The notes under the pieces were generated by a model, which was given only the letters and a program-made list of their open reading frames with translations, searched no databases and was not told the origin of the DNA. This document shows, piece after piece, positions 26,038-36,824 of a stretch of 64,000 bases of DNA (position 1 is its first letter; every line of letters begins with the position of its first letter). The translations under genes and the position numbers were made by a program. The stretch is from Streptococcus sciuri. GTDB lineage: Bacteria; Bacillota; Bacilli; Lactobacillales; Streptococcaceae. The stretch covers positions 80,520 through 144,519 of the forward strand of contig NZ_JANUXX010000004.1 of the NCBI RefSeq assembly GCF_024814375.1. Reading direction: 5' to 3'.

Positions 26038-28307
26038 TATTCATAAGGTAGGATAAGTTGAGATTTATCAAGATCAATGCTTAGTTGATAATCGCTGTTG
26101 TCACGGATAGTATGCTCAAAATCTGTTGTATAAAGAAGTAGTCTCAATGTGTCTCCTTTTACGAGTTTATAAATGGTTGGTTGTAGAGTAAGCTGTACGC
26201 TCATCCATTCATTAGGAACTACAGGTAAGATATCTAACAGTTTTTTTCTATTTTGAAGATTGAGTCTTGCTTTTGTCAACACACGAAAAGGACTTTGTTT
26301 GAAAGGAAGCTCACGAAGTGCTTCACGAGAAAAGTTTTGACCGTTATCAAGGCTATGCAGGTTGAGAATAGAAGGGGTATCAGAAAGGCGCTTTTTCATA
26401 CCAAAATCAAGTAATTGCGCAGATAATATCCCCTTACAATCACTTGATTTTACTGACAATTGTAAGAGACATGTTCCATTTATGAATCTATCTTCTCTGA
26501 TTGGAATATCGAGGACGATTTGATGGGCTTTGCCAGAAAATAAATCCACTTTAAAGTGATTAAACTGTTTAGCATAGGACTCAAAAGTCGTGTCATCGTA
26601 ATGATTGTCAATTGTTTGTATACCGCCATTTAGCTGGATAGTGTTTTGTTTGTGACTACCAAAGCTACTCAGTGTTTGCCAGCATTGCTCAACATGGTTA
26701 TTCTGCCAGATGATGGTATCCAGTGTAAAGTTATTGTTGATCTTGAGCAATTTTTGTGTCAGTAGAGCATTCATACTTTCTCGGAAATCAATAGATTGCC
26801 AGTTGTGCATATAAACGTGTTGTCCATGATGCAAGAAGAGGTGTTTCTTGATATGAGATGGTAAGGCATTGAAAATCTGATAAACGTGTTTAGGTGTAAC
26901 GTTCCAGTCCTGCAAACCATGCGTAAAGACAACCTCGCAGGAAACATGAGAAGCATGAGGGAGATAGTTTCTATCATGCCAAAATTGATTATAGTCACCT
27001 GTTTCACGTTCAAGAGCAGTGGATTGCTCTTGAAGAAAGGACTGATAATGTTTGATATGACGGAGATAATCACCGGCTAGGAGATTTTTAGAATAGGTTA
27101 GCTCTGTCAAGACATCTAAATCCTCGCCAGGATAACCACCTGGACTAGAGACCAATCCATTTTCTCGATAATAATCATACCAAGATGAGATAGCAGATTC
27201 AGCAATGATGACCTCAAGTCCGTCTACTCCTGTAGTGGCAAGACCAGTTGACAAGGTTCCAAGGTAAGATTTTCCAGTAGTTGCAACCAATCCACTCGCC
27301 CAATCGGCAAGGATAAGTTGGTCACGACGATGGCTACTATAAGCTTTGGCACGTCCGTTTAACCAATCAATAACAGCCTTGAAAGAGTGAATTTGCATAT
27401 AATCTCCACTAGTCATAAAGCCGTCAGATCCAGCTGTTCCAATACCAGAAACGTAGATATTGGCAAAACCACGAGCTAAGAAATAATCATTTAGAGTGTA
27501 GCTGTCAATATAGGAAAAGGTTTCCTCAGATTTTCCAGTGGGTAAGTCTTCATTACTGCTCTCTACTGGTCGAAATGTGTTCGTTTGAACAGATATAGTG
27601 TGTGGTGTCTTGATTGCTAAACTCCCTTCCATTTTATGGAGTTTTTTATCATTTGCAATGTTGTTTGTTCCTTGATGATAAGGGCTTGCTGTCATTATAG
27701 TGGGAAGTGTTGTAGGAGCGTTTGGGCGGATGATATGAACTTTGATGAGGTCTAATTGCCCATCTTTATCACTATCAAGAGGAGCTTCTACATAAACGAC
27801 TTCTCTAATAAGATTGGTTGTGTCAAATGTAGCTAGGCTTTTTCCGTTAAAGAAATGATAGTGATTATCAGCTTTGAGCAATCCTTGGCTGACCAAGTAA
27901 TCAATCAAGGTATTACCAGACTTAGTGCGACATGCTAGTAGATGATAGAGTGTCTGTATAAGAGTGTCTTCTTCAAATTGTAAGTTAATCGTATTCATAA
28001 AATTAAGACTATCTGTAAAGTCAACATTTGGAATAAAACCAAGTAACTGTAAGGCAATCGTTACTAGACGTTCACGATTTAAGTCTAAGTCAGACTCAAA
28101 AAACTGTAACAGGTCATGTTCTCTATCTGCAATCATAAGACAAAGAGCATAGTCTGTATCCTGATAGTGAAAAAGAGTTTGTCTGACAAAGTGTTCGAGG
28201 TTTTTCTTGTCCCAAAGAGTATCTGAAAGATGAAAACCAATAGTGTTCATTTCATTAAGTGCTGTCTTAGCATCCACAGGAATATAACTAAACTGATTAT
28301 AGCGCAT
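26037..28307 (-). CDS. pepX: Xaa-Pro dipeptidyl-peptidase
   Basis: Serine peptidase that releases Xaa-Pro dipeptides from peptide N-termini, a cytoplasmic enzyme of casein and peptide use. At 756 residues it is usual length (S15 family). The nucleophile Ser347 is in GKSYLG, Asp is in HGLQDWNV, and His is in HHGQHVYMH. An N-terminal helical domain and a C-terminal jelly-roll flank the catalytic domain. AAAGGA precedes the ATG, and a possible -10 (TATAAT on the minus strand, 28367-28362) lies upstream. It is divergent from the aquaglyceroporin gene. Confidence 0.97.
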   Translation of the reverse strand: MRYNQFSYIPVDAKTALNEMNTIGFHLSDTLWDKKNLEHFVRQTLFHYQDTDYALCLMIADREHDLLQFFESDLDLNRERLVTIALQLLGFIPNVDFTDSLNFMNTINLQFEEDTLIQTLYHLLACRTKSGNTLIDYLVSQGLLKADNHYHFFNGKSLATFDTTNLIREVVYVEAPLDSDKDGQLDLIKVHIIRPNAPTTLPTIMTASPYHQGTNNIANDKKLHKMEGSLAIKTPHTISVQTNTFRPVESSNEDLPTGKSEETFSYIDSYTLNDYFLARGFANIYVSGIGTAGSDGFMTSGDYMQIHSFKAVIDWLNGRAKAYSSHRRDQLILADWASGLVATTGKSYLGTLSTGLATTGVDGLEVIIAESAISSWYDYYRENGLVSSPGGYPGEDLDVLTELTYSKNLLAGDYLRHIKHYQSFLQEQSTALERETGDYNQFWHDRNYLPHASHVSCEVVFTHGLQDWNVTPKHVYQIFNALPSHIKKHLFLHHGQHVYMHNWQSIDFRESMNALLTQKLLKINNNFTLDTIIWQNNHVEQCWQTLSSFGSHKQNTIQLNGGIQTIDNHYDDTTFESYAKQFNHFKVDLFSGKAHQIVLDIPIREDRFINGTCLLQLSVKSSDCKGILSAQLLDFGMKKRLSDTPSILNLHSLDNGQNFSREALRELPFKQSPFRVLTKARLNLQNRKKLLDILPVVPNEWMSVQLTLQPTIYKLVKGDTLRLLLYTTDFEHTIRDNSDYQLSIDLDKSQLILPYE

Positions 28308-28420
28308 AGTCTGTCCTTTCTTACAGGAGTATTTTATTTTTAGAATAGCTTTACATTATCTATTATACTTGATAAAATAGTACATGTCTAAATAATAAAT
28401 GTTGGAGGATACAAAGACGC

Positions 28421-29272
28421 ATGGATGTTACATGGACTGTGAAATATATCACAGAATTTTTAGGAACAGCTTTTCTAGTTATTTTAGGAAATGGGGCTGT
28501 TGCTAATGTTGAACTCAAAGGAACGAAAGGTCATGCTAGTGGCTGGTTAACGATTGCTATCGGTTACGGTATGGGGGTTATGATACCTGCATTGATGTTT
28601 GGTAATGTCTCAGGTAACCACATCAACCCTGCCTTTACCCTAGGACTTGCAATATCAGGCTACTTTCCTTGGGCACAAGTTCCTTATTATATCATCGCTC
28701 AATTACTTGGTGCGATTGCTGGTCAGCTTGTAGTTGTTGCAACACACAGACCATACTACTTGCAAACAGAAAATCCAAATGCTATTTTGGGAACTTTCTC
28801 AACAATCGTTAGTGTGGACAATAATAAATCAGAAACACGCAAAGCTGCTCAGATTAATGGCTTTTTAAATGAGTTCTTTGGTTCCTTTGTCCTGTTCTTT
28901 GGTGCTCTAGCATTAACAAAGAACTACTTTGGTTCTGAAATTGTGCGTTATGCAACAAGTAATGGTATCGATCTTGAACAAGTTTCTGGTAAAATCCAAA
29001 TTGGCTCTTACATCAATGCTGGTGAATCTGTGGCACACTTAGCTGTTGGTTTTCTTGTTTTAGCCCTTGTAGCATCACTAGGTGGTCCTACTGGTCCAGC
29101 ACTAAATCCAGCACGTGACCTTGGACCACGTTTACTGCATTATTTCTTACCAAAATCAATTCTTGGTGAGCACAAAGGGGACTCAAAATGGTGGTATGCT
29201 TGGGTGCCTGTTGTTGCTCCTACTTTGGCAGCGATTTGTGCTATAGCTCTTTATAAAATACTTTATAAATAA
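28421..29272 (+). CDS. gla: Aquaglyceroporin (MIP family glycerol uptake facilitator)
   Basis: Six-helix channel (283 residues) for glycerol and water. Both pore NPA motifs are intact: GNHINPAFTLG near residue 69 and ALNPARDLGPR near residue 229, the latter with its pore Arg. A ~40-residue insertion between helices 4 and 5 (IDLEQVSGKIQIGSY region) resembles the lactic-acid-bacterial Gla branch, which is commonly found next to pepX. TTGGAGG precedes the ATG. Confidence 0.93.
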   Translation: MDVTWTVKYITEFLGTAFLVILGNGAVANVELKGTKGHASGWLTIAIGYGMGVMIPALMFGNVSGNHINPAFTLGLAISGYFPWAQVPYYIIAQLLGAIAGQLVVVATHRPYYLQTENPNAILGTFSTIVSVDNNKSETRKAAQINGFLNEFFGSFVLFFGALALTKNYFGSEIVRYATSNGIDLEQVSGKIQIGSYINAGESVAHLAVGFLVLALVASLGGPTGPALNPARDLGPRLLHYFLPKSILGEHKGDSKWWYAWVPVVAPTLAAICAIALYKILYK

Positions 29273-29295
29273 AAGGAGGCATTCACCTCTTTTTA
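29271..29295. terminator. Terminator between gla and the TauE/SafE gene
   Basis: AAAAGGAGG / CCTCTTTTT with one G-U pair and a six-base loop. Serves gla and probably also the convergent gene. Confidence 0.7.
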
Positions 29296-29311
29296 TTTTG
29301 CATGTATGAAG

Positions 29312-30214
29312 TTAATGTTTATGGTGATTAGTGCCTATAGTCTCTTTGAAAGAAGAACGAATGAGCATGCAACCTGTAAAGATAACGATAAAGATAACCA
29401 AAAGTTTAAGACTGTTGAGATTGAGATTGGTCAAGAATAAAACAGCAACAATAACTCCTAAGATACCTCCAACGACTAAACCTAAAAACCCTTCCCAATT
29501 GACACGTCCACTTTTGATGAATTGACTACTAGAGGCAGTCATAATCATAGCAGCATCTAACATCATAACAGGCATAGCTACCGTTGGACTAAGTCCCATG
29601 AGAGAAAAGAAGATGAGCTCTGGAGCATAATTACCAAGACCCATAGTCATTAAAATACCAGTGATAAAGTTAAAGATGATACCTATAAAGAGCCAAACGC
29701 CGTGTAAACCATGCGCACTATTTGTAATATCAGCTCCAGGATTTGTTATCATGCGAAAGGCCATAAAAAGAGCTGCGATAATCAGTAGTCCTCCTAATAT
29801 CCTCTGGACGGTTGGCGCATGCCATTTTTTTGTGATACGACTTCCAAAGAAAGCTCCTATAAAAGCTGCAGATGCCATTGCAATCAGTGTGAGAGGTTCT
29901 ACTCTAACGACTAAAATAAAACATAACGACTGTAGTAACACTGGTAATACATGAACAACCGTCATAGTAGCAGGCAATTTACGGTCATCGTCAATGAGTT
30001 TTGTTAATTTAAATAACGTCGTTGATGTTGCAAAAGAACCAATTCCAACAGTGTCTAGCGCATCTGTGATAAAGCCTATCCATAACCCTGTAAAGAAACG
30101 TTTGAGCGGATTGATACGATGTTTTGTAATATAGTAGATAAGGTATAAAGAGATGCTTATCATAGCAATGAGCAAGATAAGTTGAATACTGTGCAATAAT
30201 AAAGTCTCAGTCAT
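29312..30214 (-). CDS. TauE/SafE family permease
   Basis: Membrane protein of about 300 residues with around eight helices, of the family that includes sulfite and organosulfonate exporters. The two Gly-rich half-repeats are seen (FIGAFFGSRITKKW; FITGILMTMGLGNYAPE). The ATG at 30214 is preceded by no Shine-Dalgarno, but TTGACA (30249-30244), 17 bases, TATAGT (30226-30221) end six bases upstream, so the mRNA is probably leaderless. A TTG at 30229 gives a five-residue longer frame but would overlap the promoter. Substrate unknown. Confidence 0.85.
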   Translation of the reverse strand: MTETLLLHSIQLILLIAMISISLYLIYYITKHRINPLKRFFTGLWIGFITDALDTVGIGSFATSTTLFKLTKLIDDDRKLPATMTVVHVLPVLLQSLCFILVVRVEPLTLIAMASAAFIGAFFGSRITKKWHAPTVQRILGGLLIIAALFMAFRMITNPGADITNSAHGLHGVWLFIGIIFNFITGILMTMGLGNYAPELIFFSLMGLSPTVAMPVMMLDAAMIMTASSSQFIKSGRVNWEGFLGLVVGGILGVIVAVLFLTNLNLNSLKLLVIFIVIFTGCMLIRSSFKETIGTNHHKH

Positions 30215-30220
30215 GACATA

Positions 30221-30249
30221 ACTATACAAAAAAATTCAATACCTGTCAA
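30221..30249 (-). promoter_or_regulatory. Promoter of the TauE/SafE gene placing the start at or beside the ATG
   Basis: Perfect -35 TTGACA and -10 TATAGT with a 17-base spacer; the -10 ends six bases before the ATG. Confidence 0.75.
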
Positions 30250-30350
30250 TCTTAGTACCTTTTTGAGAATAGGTAGTATCTAGCAAGGAGTAGCAATTTG
30301 ATAGAGATAATCTGAAACTATACTTTATTGGATAGAAAGCACAAACTTTC

Positions 30351-30379
30351 TTGTCAAATGCTTTAATTTTTTTTAGAAT
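30351..30379 (+). promoter_or_regulatory. Promoter of cppA
   Basis: TTGTCA and TAGAAT with a 17-base spacer, 21 bases before the ATG, which has an AAAGGAGGG ribosome site. Confidence 0.65.
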
Positions 30380-30399
30380 GTTAAAGGAGGGAATTTGAG

Positions 30400-31152
30400 A
30401 TGATAAGTAAAGAACCTGTTTTATTTCACCAACCGATTCTTCGCGTGAATAATCGTCAAGAGAATATTGATTTCTACAAAAAAGTTTTGGGAATGACATG
30501 TTTACGCGAGGAAAATGCCCTGACCATTTTTACCGCTCATCAAAATACTAAGGCACGCTTTACGATTGAGGAATCACCTGCGTATCGTACTCGTGCTGTT
30601 GAGGGTGCGCATAAGTTGCAAGAGATTGTTTTAAAAGTGCCGAGCGATGACATTTTAGCACTTTTATCTCAAAAGATAGAGGTTGATAGTATCTTAAAGG
30701 GAAAGCACTATGCTTTTAGAGCGACCTCTCCAGATGGAGCCCACTTTTTGGTGCATGCTGAGGAGAACATTGCTGATTTAACTCAAGCAACCTATCCCGA
30801 ATTATCGACCGTTGAGGACTTTGAAGGGGTCAGTGATTTCTCAGTAGAAAGAATTACTCTTGCAGTACCTAATCCAGATGTAGCTCGTGCTTTTTATGAG
30901 AACATCTTTGGAGGTCTCTTGTCTTTATCTCTTGTCTTTATAGAGGCAGAAGCTCCAGACTTGAAAGTCAGTCCTGAAACAACTTGGGATTTAGAGATTT
31001 TAGAGTTTAGAGTATCAGCATCTTATGATTTAGTGGCACTTTATCAGCACTTGCTAGACTATGATTTAGAAGTCTATCTAGATCCGAAGCAAAAAATCCT
31101 AGTAGTGTCTGATTCTAGTCGTATTGAAATTTGGATAAGAAAATGGAGATAA
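30400..31152 (+). CDS. cppA: CppA family protein (VOC/glyoxalase fold)
   Basis: Protein of 250 residues similar to streptococcal CppA, described as a C3-degrading factor in some species but built on the vicinal-oxygen-chelate fold. The first VOC half begins PILRVNNRQENIDFYKKVLG (residues 12-31), and a second begins near residue 150 (ITLAVPNPDVARAFYENIFG). No protease motif is seen, so proteolytic action is not supported by sequence alone. The last ten bases overlap the next gene. Confidence 0.85.
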   Translation: MISKEPVLFHQPILRVNNRQENIDFYKKVLGMTCLREENALTIFTAHQNTKARFTIEESPAYRTRAVEGAHKLQEIVLKVPSDDILALLSQKIEVDSILKGKHYAFRATSPDGAHFLVHAEENIADLTQATYPELSTVEDFEGVSDFSVERITLAVPNPDVARAFYENIFGGLLSLSLVFIEAEAPDLKVSPETTWDLEILEFRVSASYDLVALYQHLLDYDLEVYLDPKQKILVVSDSSRIEIWIRKWR

Positions 31153-32066
31153 TCAAATATATTCATCAGCAGATATCACAAGGTATTTACCGTGGAGCGA
31201 GTTTAGCTATCTTTGATAAGGGTGCTTGGTCAGATTTCTATATTGGAACGTTGGATGGAGATAGACCTGTTACTTCTGGTCTTGTGTATGATTTAGCGAG
31301 TGTTTCCAAGGTTGTTGGAGTGGGAACTGTTCTGATACAACTTTTATCTCGCAATAAGATAGCACTTGATGATAATCTTGTTGTCTATTATCCTGATTTC
31401 CATGATGAGACAGTAACGCTTAGGCAGTTAGTGACCCATACGTCTGGGATTGATCCCTTTATCAAAAATCGCAATCAAATGAGTTCGCCAGATCTAAAAA
31501 AAGCTATCAATAAGATTAAAGTGACAAAAGATAAACGCTTTCTCTATACGGATATTAACTTTCTTCTACTGGGTTTTATGCTGGAGAATTATTTTGAAGA
31601 TAGTTTAGATACCATTTTTACAAGAGAGGTGTTTGTACCTTTTGGGATGACTGAGACATGTTTTGGGCCTGTTGAGCAGGCAGTTCCTACACAAAAAGGA
31701 AAAAAAGCAGGTATTGTTCATGATCCTAAGGCGGCTATTTTAGGTGTTCATTCAGGGTCAGCTGGCTTATTTTCAACTGTTTCTGATTTAAAAAAATACG
31801 CTGAACATTATCTGGTGGATACTTTTGCAAAAGGCTTGACACGAAATGTTGCTACTGAGGACAAAAAGCGATCTATTGCTTGGGACTTAGATAATGATTG
31901 GTTATTGCATACAGGTTATACTGGTACATTTGTGATGATTAATCAAATGAGTCAACAAGCTGTTATCTTTTTATCTAATCGAACTTATGACAAAGATAAT
32001 CGTAAGCAGTGGATTAAAGATCGCAATCAGCTGATAGAAGTGATTAAAAAAGAATTGAGAAAATGA
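31143..32066 (+). CDS. Serine beta-lactamase-like hydrolase (class C/EstB type)
   Basis: A 307-residue member of the beta-lactamase/penicillin-binding-protein-like hydrolases (Pfam Beta-lactamase). The nucleophile motif SxxK is SVSK in LASVSKVVG (about residue 50). The YxN position is YTD in FLYTDINF, and the KTG position is HTG in LLHTGYTG. No signal peptide is present, so it acts in the cytoplasm, probably as an esterase or peptidase rather than an antibiotic lactamase. The ATG at 31143 overlaps cppA; a TTG four codons earlier is also possible. Confidence 0.85.
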   Translation: MEIIKYIHQQISQGIYRGASLAIFDKGAWSDFYIGTLDGDRPVTSGLVYDLASVSKVVGVGTVLIQLLSRNKIALDDNLVVYYPDFHDETVTLRQLVTHTSGIDPFIKNRNQMSSPDLKKAINKIKVTKDKRFLYTDINFLLLGFMLENYFEDSLDTIFTREVFVPFGMTETCFGPVEQAVPTQKGKKAGIVHDPKAAILGVHSGSAGLFSTVSDLKKYAEHYLVDTFAKGLTRNVATEDKKRSIAWDLDNDWLLHTGYTGTFVMINQMSQQAVIFLSNRTYDKDNRKQWIKDRNQLIEVIKKELRK

Positions 32067-32067
32067 A

Positions 32068-32093
32068 AAGAACACTAACGTACGAGTGTTCTT
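32068..32093 (+). terminator. Hairpin after the serine hydrolase gene
   Basis: Nine-base arms AAGAACACT / AGTGTTCTT with an eight-base loop; no good T run, so termination may depend on the next hairpin. Confidence 0.45.
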
Positions 32094-32117
32094 AGAGTGA
32101 GAGATGTGAATGTCGAC

Positions 32118-32146
32118 AAAAAGAAACTCATCTAGAGTTTCTTTTT
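32118..32146. terminator. Bidirectional terminator between serine hydrolase and GNAT genes
   Basis: Twelve-base perfect stem AAAAAGAAACTC / GAGTTTCTTTTT around ATCTA, overlapping the GNAT stop codon. Confidence 0.85.
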
Positions 32147-32569
32147 CATATGAAGATGTGTTATCCCAGCTTCTTGAAAACTATCTCCAAAAGGTGTAAA
32201 GTTGAGACTCTCATAGAATGGAACTGCTGTCAATTGAGCGTGTAGATATAAATTCTTAAATCCTTGTTTTTGACTAAAGTCAAGAACGTAGGTTAACAGT
32301 TTACGACCGATCCCAAGTTGACGGTAATTAGGGAGGACAGCCATACGTTGTAAGATAATCTTTGAATATTTTTCATCAGGTAGCAGGCGACAGGTCGCCA
32401 CTGCATGATTGCTTTCATTATAGTAGACAAAATGTAGGCAATAAGCTTCCTTGTCGTCAATTTCAACCGTATGAGGTACTTTTTGCTCCTTAACAAAAAC
32501 AGCTTGTCTGATGCGCAATGCATCAAGGTAAGTCTCTGATAAGGTATTTCGTGTGTATCGTATCGTCAT
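32132..32569 (-). CDS. ElaA-like GNAT N-acetyltransferase
   Basis: Small acetyltransferase of 145 residues. The acetyl-CoA loop is RMAVLPNYRQLGIGRKLL (Q/R-x-x-G-x-G as R-Q-L-G-I-G, about residue 85), with VFVKEQKVP near residue 26 as in ElaA proteins. The substrate is unknown. There is no Shine-Dalgarno: TATAAT (32581-32576) ends six bases before the ATG, so the message should be leaderless. The matching -35, TTGCTT (32604-32599), lies inside the pfl terminator. Confidence 0.88.
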   Translation of the reverse strand: MTIRYTRNTLSETYLDALRIRQAVFVKEQKVPHTVEIDDKEAYCLHFVYYNESNHAVATCRLLPDEKYSKIILQRMAVLPNYRQLGIGRKLLTYVLDFSQKQGFKNLYLHAQLTAVPFYESLNFTPFGDSFQEAGITHLHMKKKL

Positions 32570-32575
32570 GTCGGT

Positions 32576-32604
32576 ATTATAACAAAAGCCCTTGCTTGAA
32601 GCAA
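32576..32604 (-). promoter_or_regulatory. Promoter of the ElaA-like gene, giving a leaderless mRNA
   Basis: TTGCTT, 17 bases, TATAAT on the minus strand; the -10 ends six bases before the ATG at 32569. It is embedded in the hairpin that terminates pfl. Confidence 0.7.
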
Positions 32605-32613
32605 GAGCTTTTT
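32584..32613 (-). terminator. Terminator of pfl
   Basis: AAAAGCCCTTGCTT / AGCAAGAGCTTTTT stem-loop with one mismatch and a T tract, eight bases after the pfl stop. Confidence 0.85.
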
Positions 32614-32620
32614 GATGGAA

Positions 32621-34942
32621 TTAAACCAAATCTTGAACAGCATCGTCCATAGAAAGAACTTCGTGGAAAACACGTTGAGTGAGTTCTGTTTTTTGTTCAG
32701 GAGTTAGGTATTTAGTATTGACACAGTAACCTGATATACGAACAATAACGTCTTCACCACTCATAATCTTATCATAGACATCTTTAAGATCCATAACGTT
32801 TAGGTTGACGTGTTGACCACCATTTTCAAAGTAACCATCAAGGATAGTGACAAGGTTAGTGACTTGCTCGTCAAAAGTCTTACCAAGTGCACGTGGAGAA
32901 ACTTGAGTTGTCAATGAGATACCATCGTTTGCATGAGCAAATTCAAGTTTAGAAAGTGAATTTAAGTTTTGTAGCCATCCACCTTTAGCCTTATTGGAAG
33001 GGTTAGCACCAGGTGAGAAGAATTCGAGTTTAGAGAGGTTCACTGTTCCATCTTCGTTAAGGTAAACACCCTTGTGAACTGGGGAATTACCTGTTTGTTT
33101 AGAGTAAGCAACGTTTGATGTGATGGTAAGAAGTGAGACAGTTGCTTCAGCATCCTTGTAGAGTTTGTGTCTTGCAAGGCGTCCGTGGAAAGCTTCTAGC
33201 AACCATTCAGCGATACTATCGACACGATCATCATCTTCACCATAACGTGGGTAGTCACCAATAGTTTCATAATCGTAGATGTAGCCATCTGCATCACGGA
33301 TAGGTTTTACCGTAGCATACTTAATCGCTGATAAAGAATCAACTGTATTTGCAAAACCACAGATACCAAATCCCATGTTAGCACGAACGTGCGTTGGTAG
33401 GAATGCCATTTGAACAGCTTCGTAGTTATACTTATCTGTCATGTAGTGGATGATATTCATCGCATCAACATAAGTATCTGTCAACCAATCAAGTGACTTT
33501 TCAAAATTAGCTTTTACAGTTTCAAAGTCAAGAACTTCATCACGAATCGGATCTACATCAAAGACTTTGTAGTCTTTATGAACATCATCATAACCACCAT
33601 TGAGACCTGTAAGAAGAGCTTTGAGAACATTGACACGTGCTCCAAAGTATTGAAGATTATGACGTTTTTCCTCATTTTCGGGATCAAGTGGTGATACACA
33701 GCATGAAATACATGACATTTCACCGTAACCTTCCTTAGCCATAGTAGTGACTCCTTCATACTGGATAGAGGAGTGTTTGTGACTCATTGCCATACAGTAT
33801 CTGCGGAAAGCATAAGGCAATTTATCAGACCAAAGAACAGTCAGGTTTGGTTCTGGAGCATTTCCAATATTATCAAGAGTATGAAGGAAACGATAGTCCA
33901 TCTTAGTTACACGGTGACGGCCATCAGCCCCCATACCGGCCATAGATGTTGTGATGAAAGTAGGATCTCCTGAGTAAAGTTCATCATAAGCTTTAGTACG
34001 AGCAAATTTTACAGTACGAAGTTTTAATACGAAATCATCGACAAACTCTTGAATCTCAGACTCTGTGAAAGTGCCTCGAGCAAGGTCGCGTTCAGCAAAG
34101 ACATCAAGAACAATTGGCACACGTCCAAGAGAAGTAGCAGCACCGTTGACAACACGAGCAGCAGCCATGAAGGCAATGTTAGTCCATTGGATAGCTTCTT
34201 TAGTGTCCATGGCAGGTCTACGCACATCGACACCATAAAGGTCACCGAGTTTAACAACTTCGCCCAGTGCTTGATATTGGAGGTTGATTTCTTCACGTAA
34301 ACGAATCGTTTCTTCGTCAATTTCAGTCAGAGCGTTCCAGTCATTGACTTTTTCTTGCATGAGGTAGTCAGCACCATAAAGAGCAAGGCGAGCATAAACC
34401 CCAATGATACGTCCACGAGAGTAAGCATCTGGCAAACCAGTTACAGTGTGTGCGTGACGAGCACGACGAATGTTTGAGGTATAAGCACGAAAGATACCAT
34501 CATTGACAGTTGTTGTGTATTTTGTAAAGATTTCATGCACTGCTGGGTCTGGTTCATATCCGTGTTCTTTTAGTGCTGTTTCAGCCATACGTATACCACC
34601 TTTTGGCATGAAGTTCAATTTGAACAACTCATCATTTTGAATACCGTAGATGAGTTCATTCTCTTTATCAATATACCCAGCTGGAATATCAGCGATTGAA
34701 GTAGCTCGTGTATCCATTGGGAAACGTCCCTCTGCTTCGTAGCCAGCTTTTGTTTCTTCGATAATCTTTTTGATGTGCAAAGAACGTTCGGTTGGTCCTG
34801 CTAAGAAGCTTTCATCACCATCATAAGGGGTGTAGTTTGCTTGTACAAAACGTGAAACGCTAGCTTTTTCTTTCCAATCGTTTCCTTTGAAGCCTTCCCA
34901 AGCTTTTTCAAAGACGTCAGTGTTTGTTTTTACTGTTGCCAT
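32621..34942 (-). CDS. pfl: Formate C-acetyltransferase (pyruvate formate-lyase)
   Basis: Glycyl-radical enzyme (773 residues) that splits pyruvate with CoA to formate and acetyl-CoA in anaerobic mixed-acid fermentation. The catalytic Cys pair is C414-C415 in CISCCVSP, and the radical Gly is about residue 738 in RISGYCVN. The activating enzyme is not in this window. AAGGAG precedes the ATG. The promoter region carries two cre-like sites in inverted orientation, fitting catabolite control. Confidence 0.98.
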   Translation of the reverse strand: MATVKTNTDVFEKAWEGFKGNDWKEKASVSRFVQANYTPYDGDESFLAGPTERSLHIKKIIEETKAGYEAEGRFPMDTRATSIADIPAGYIDKENELIYGIQNDELFKLNFMPKGGIRMAETALKEHGYEPDPAVHEIFTKYTTTVNDGIFRAYTSNIRRARHAHTVTGLPDAYSRGRIIGVYARLALYGADYLMQEKVNDWNALTEIDEETIRLREEINLQYQALGEVVKLGDLYGVDVRRPAMDTKEAIQWTNIAFMAAARVVNGAATSLGRVPIVLDVFAERDLARGTFTESEIQEFVDDFVLKLRTVKFARTKAYDELYSGDPTFITTSMAGMGADGRHRVTKMDYRFLHTLDNIGNAPEPNLTVLWSDKLPYAFRRYCMAMSHKHSSIQYEGVTTMAKEGYGEMSCISCCVSPLDPENEEKRHNLQYFGARVNVLKALLTGLNGGYDDVHKDYKVFDVDPIRDEVLDFETVKANFEKSLDWLTDTYVDAMNIIHYMTDKYNYEAVQMAFLPTHVRANMGFGICGFANTVDSLSAIKYATVKPIRDADGYIYDYETIGDYPRYGEDDDRVDSIAEWLLEAFHGRLARHKLYKDAEATVSLLTITSNVAYSKQTGNSPVHKGVYLNEDGTVNLSKLEFFSPGANPSNKAKGGWLQNLNSLSKLEFAHANDGISLTTQVSPRALGKTFDEQVTNLVTILDGYFENGGQHVNLNVMDLKDVYDKIMSGEDVIVRISGYCVNTKYLTPEQKTELTQRVFHEVLSMDDAVQDLV

Positions 34943-34994
34943 AATGTTATGTTCTCCTTATTCTAGTAACACCATCTGTTACATTTACAAGTTT

Positions 34995-35038
34995 ATTGTA
35001 CCATAAGGTAAGCGTTTCCCAAAACAAAAGAAACGCTT
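34995..35038 (-). promoter_or_regulatory. pfl promoter with paired cre-like sites
   Basis: The -10 TACAAT (minus strand) is at 35000-34995. Upstream lies a perfect nine-base inverted repeat AAGCGTTTC / GAAACGCTT (35010-35018 and 35030-35038) with an 11-base spacer; each arm resembles the core of a CcpA cre site. Confidence 0.6.
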
Positions 35039-35158
35039 TCTTTAACATTCTTTTATAATACAGTTATATAATCTATGGTCAACTGTATTATAAATATCTC
35101 CAAAATAGCCAAGTTATTTGGAAAATTGTATAATAAAAAAGAGAAATGGGAGGTGAGT

Positions 35159-36277
35159 ATGCTTATTTTTCCTTTAGTCAATGATACGACACGAAAGATT
35201 ATACATGTCGATATGGATGCTTTTTTTGCTGCAGTGGAGATGCGAGATCACCCAAGCTTAAAAGGCAAACCTGTTATTATTGGAGCAGATCCTAGAATGA
35301 CAGGAGGACGAGGTGTTGTTTCAACGTGCAATTATGAGGCTAGAAAATATGGTATCCATTCTGCTATGTCTTCAAAAGAGGCTTATGAACGCTGTCCGCA
35401 AGCTGTATTCATTTCAGGAAATCATCATAAATACCGTTCAGTCGGAAGGCAAGTGCGTGATATTTTTAAGCGCTATACGGATTTGGTAGAACCTATGTCT
35501 ATTGATGAAGCTTATTTGGATGTCACTCAAAATAAAATTAATAGTAAATCTGCTATCAAAATAGCTAAGCTTATTCAACATGATATTTGGCAAGAGCTCC
35601 ATTTGACTTGTTCTGCAGGTGTATCGTATAACAAATTTTTAGCAAAACTTGCCTCGGACTATGAAAAACCAAAAGGTCTAACGCTGATTCTACCAGAGGA
35701 TGCTCAGGATTTTTTAGCAAAATTGCCCATTGAAAAGTTTCATGGAGTAGGTAAAAAGACTGTTGAAAAACTACATGCCCTATCTGTTTATACAGGAGCG
35801 GATTTGCTAAGAATACCTGAAATGGAACTGATTGATCGCTTTGGTCGTTTCGGATATGATCTCTATCGTAAAGCACGTGGTATTAGCAATTCTCCGGTCA
35901 AACCTAATCGCAAGCGCAAGTCCATCGGTAGTGAGCGTACCTACGGGAAACTCTTATATGCTGATGAGGACATTAAAGTGGAGATTAGTCATAATGCTAG
36001 GCGTGTTGCAGAGATACTTGATAAAAATCACAAGTTAGGGCGTACGATTGTTTTAAAAGTACGTTATGCAGATTTTTCAACATTAACGAAACGAGTGAGT
36101 TTGGATGATTTGACAGCTGACTTTGAGGTGATTGAGCAGACAGCGCAGACGATTTATGATAGTCTGGAGGAAAATAATACTGGCATTCGATTACTTGGAG
36201 TGACGGTGACAGGACTTGACGACGCTTATCAGCGATTACAATTATTTGATTATGATGAAAAGCACCCCAATCGTTAG
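35159..36277 (+). CDS. dinB: DNA polymerase IV (Y-family)
   Basis: Error-prone translesion polymerase, 372 residues. Catalytic acidic residues are in [14 protein letters not shown] near the N-terminus and SIDEAYLD (about residue 110). The little-finger domain includes [10 protein letters not shown]. The start at 35159 (MLIFPLVND) has GGGAGG five bases upstream; the frame is open to 35075, but that extension is not family-like. Its last bases form the left arm of the following hairpin. Confidence 0.97.
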   Translation: MLIFPLVNDTTRKIIHVDMDAFFAAVEMRDHPSLKGKPVIIGADPRMTGGRGVVSTCNYEARKYGIHSAMSSKEAYERCPQAVFISGNHHKYRSVGRQVRDIFKRYTDLVEPMSIDEAYLDVTQNKINSKSAIKIAKLIQHDIWQELHLTCSAGVSYNKFLAKLASDYEKPKGLTLILPEDAQDFLAKLPIEKFHGVGKKTVEKLHALSVYTGADLLRIPEMELIDRFGRFGYDLYRKARGISNSPVKPNRKRKSIGSERTYGKLLYADEDIKVEISHNARRVAEILDKNHKLGRTIVLKVRYADFSTLTKRVSLDDLTADFEVIEQTAQTIYDSLEENNTGIRLLGVTVTGLDDAYQRLQLFDYDEKHPNR

Positions 36278-36304
36278 ATGTTTTTAACAACTGGAGTGCT
36301 TTTT
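36259..36304 (+). terminator. Terminator of dinB
   Basis: AAAAGCACCCCA / TGGAGTGCTTTT with one mismatch and a 22-base loop, followed by T residues; the left arm overlaps the dinB 3' end. Confidence 0.65.
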
Positions 36305-36336
36305 CTTAGTTTTCTGCATGAAGTAATGTTTGAGCT

Positions 36337-36764
36337 TTACGATAGATATATTATTAAGGAAATAATCGGCATAATAAGAGATATAATATTAAAGGAACTA
36401 CCTAGGATAAGACTACTAACAACGAGAGCGATGACGTGCAATAGTGTAGGCGATACGATACTATAGGGCGACAAGTCAGGTGCATTATCGTCAATTAGAG
36501 AACGATTGCGAAATGCTAAATAAGTAATTGTGACATTAGTAACTAAACCTATCATCGTTAAAATAAGCAATCCGATATGTGTCGAAGCCAACACCGTTTG
36601 GTACTGACTAGCAAAAAGTGTTTTTAAAATTTAACTAGATTATGTAAGAGAAAAAAGTAGCTCACGATGAGATAGACCTTAAGGAAAGGATCAAGTGTGT
36701 TTATCCATGCGACAAAATTGTCTCCTGACTTGAGTGATTGGCGGATTTTTTCATATGAAATCAT
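36337..36764 (-). pseudogene. Small membrane protein gene, frameshifted
   Basis: An N-terminal piece starts at 36764 (MISYEKIRQSLKSGDNF, then a hydrophobic helix VYLIVSYFFLLHNLV) and stops at 36624. In the next frame the protein continues as LKTLFASQYQTVLASTH, followed by two or three hydrophobic helices to the stop at 36337. The two parts join across an A/T run near 36630, so a single-base deletion explains the break. The rebuilt protein would be about 142 residues with four helices. I do not recognise the family. A sequencing error in the homopolymer is possible. Confidence 0.6.
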
Positions 36765-36824
36765 AAGAAAGCTCTTAAAAATATGACATATCCATTATAA
36801 TTGAGCGAAAAATCAACATTTTCT

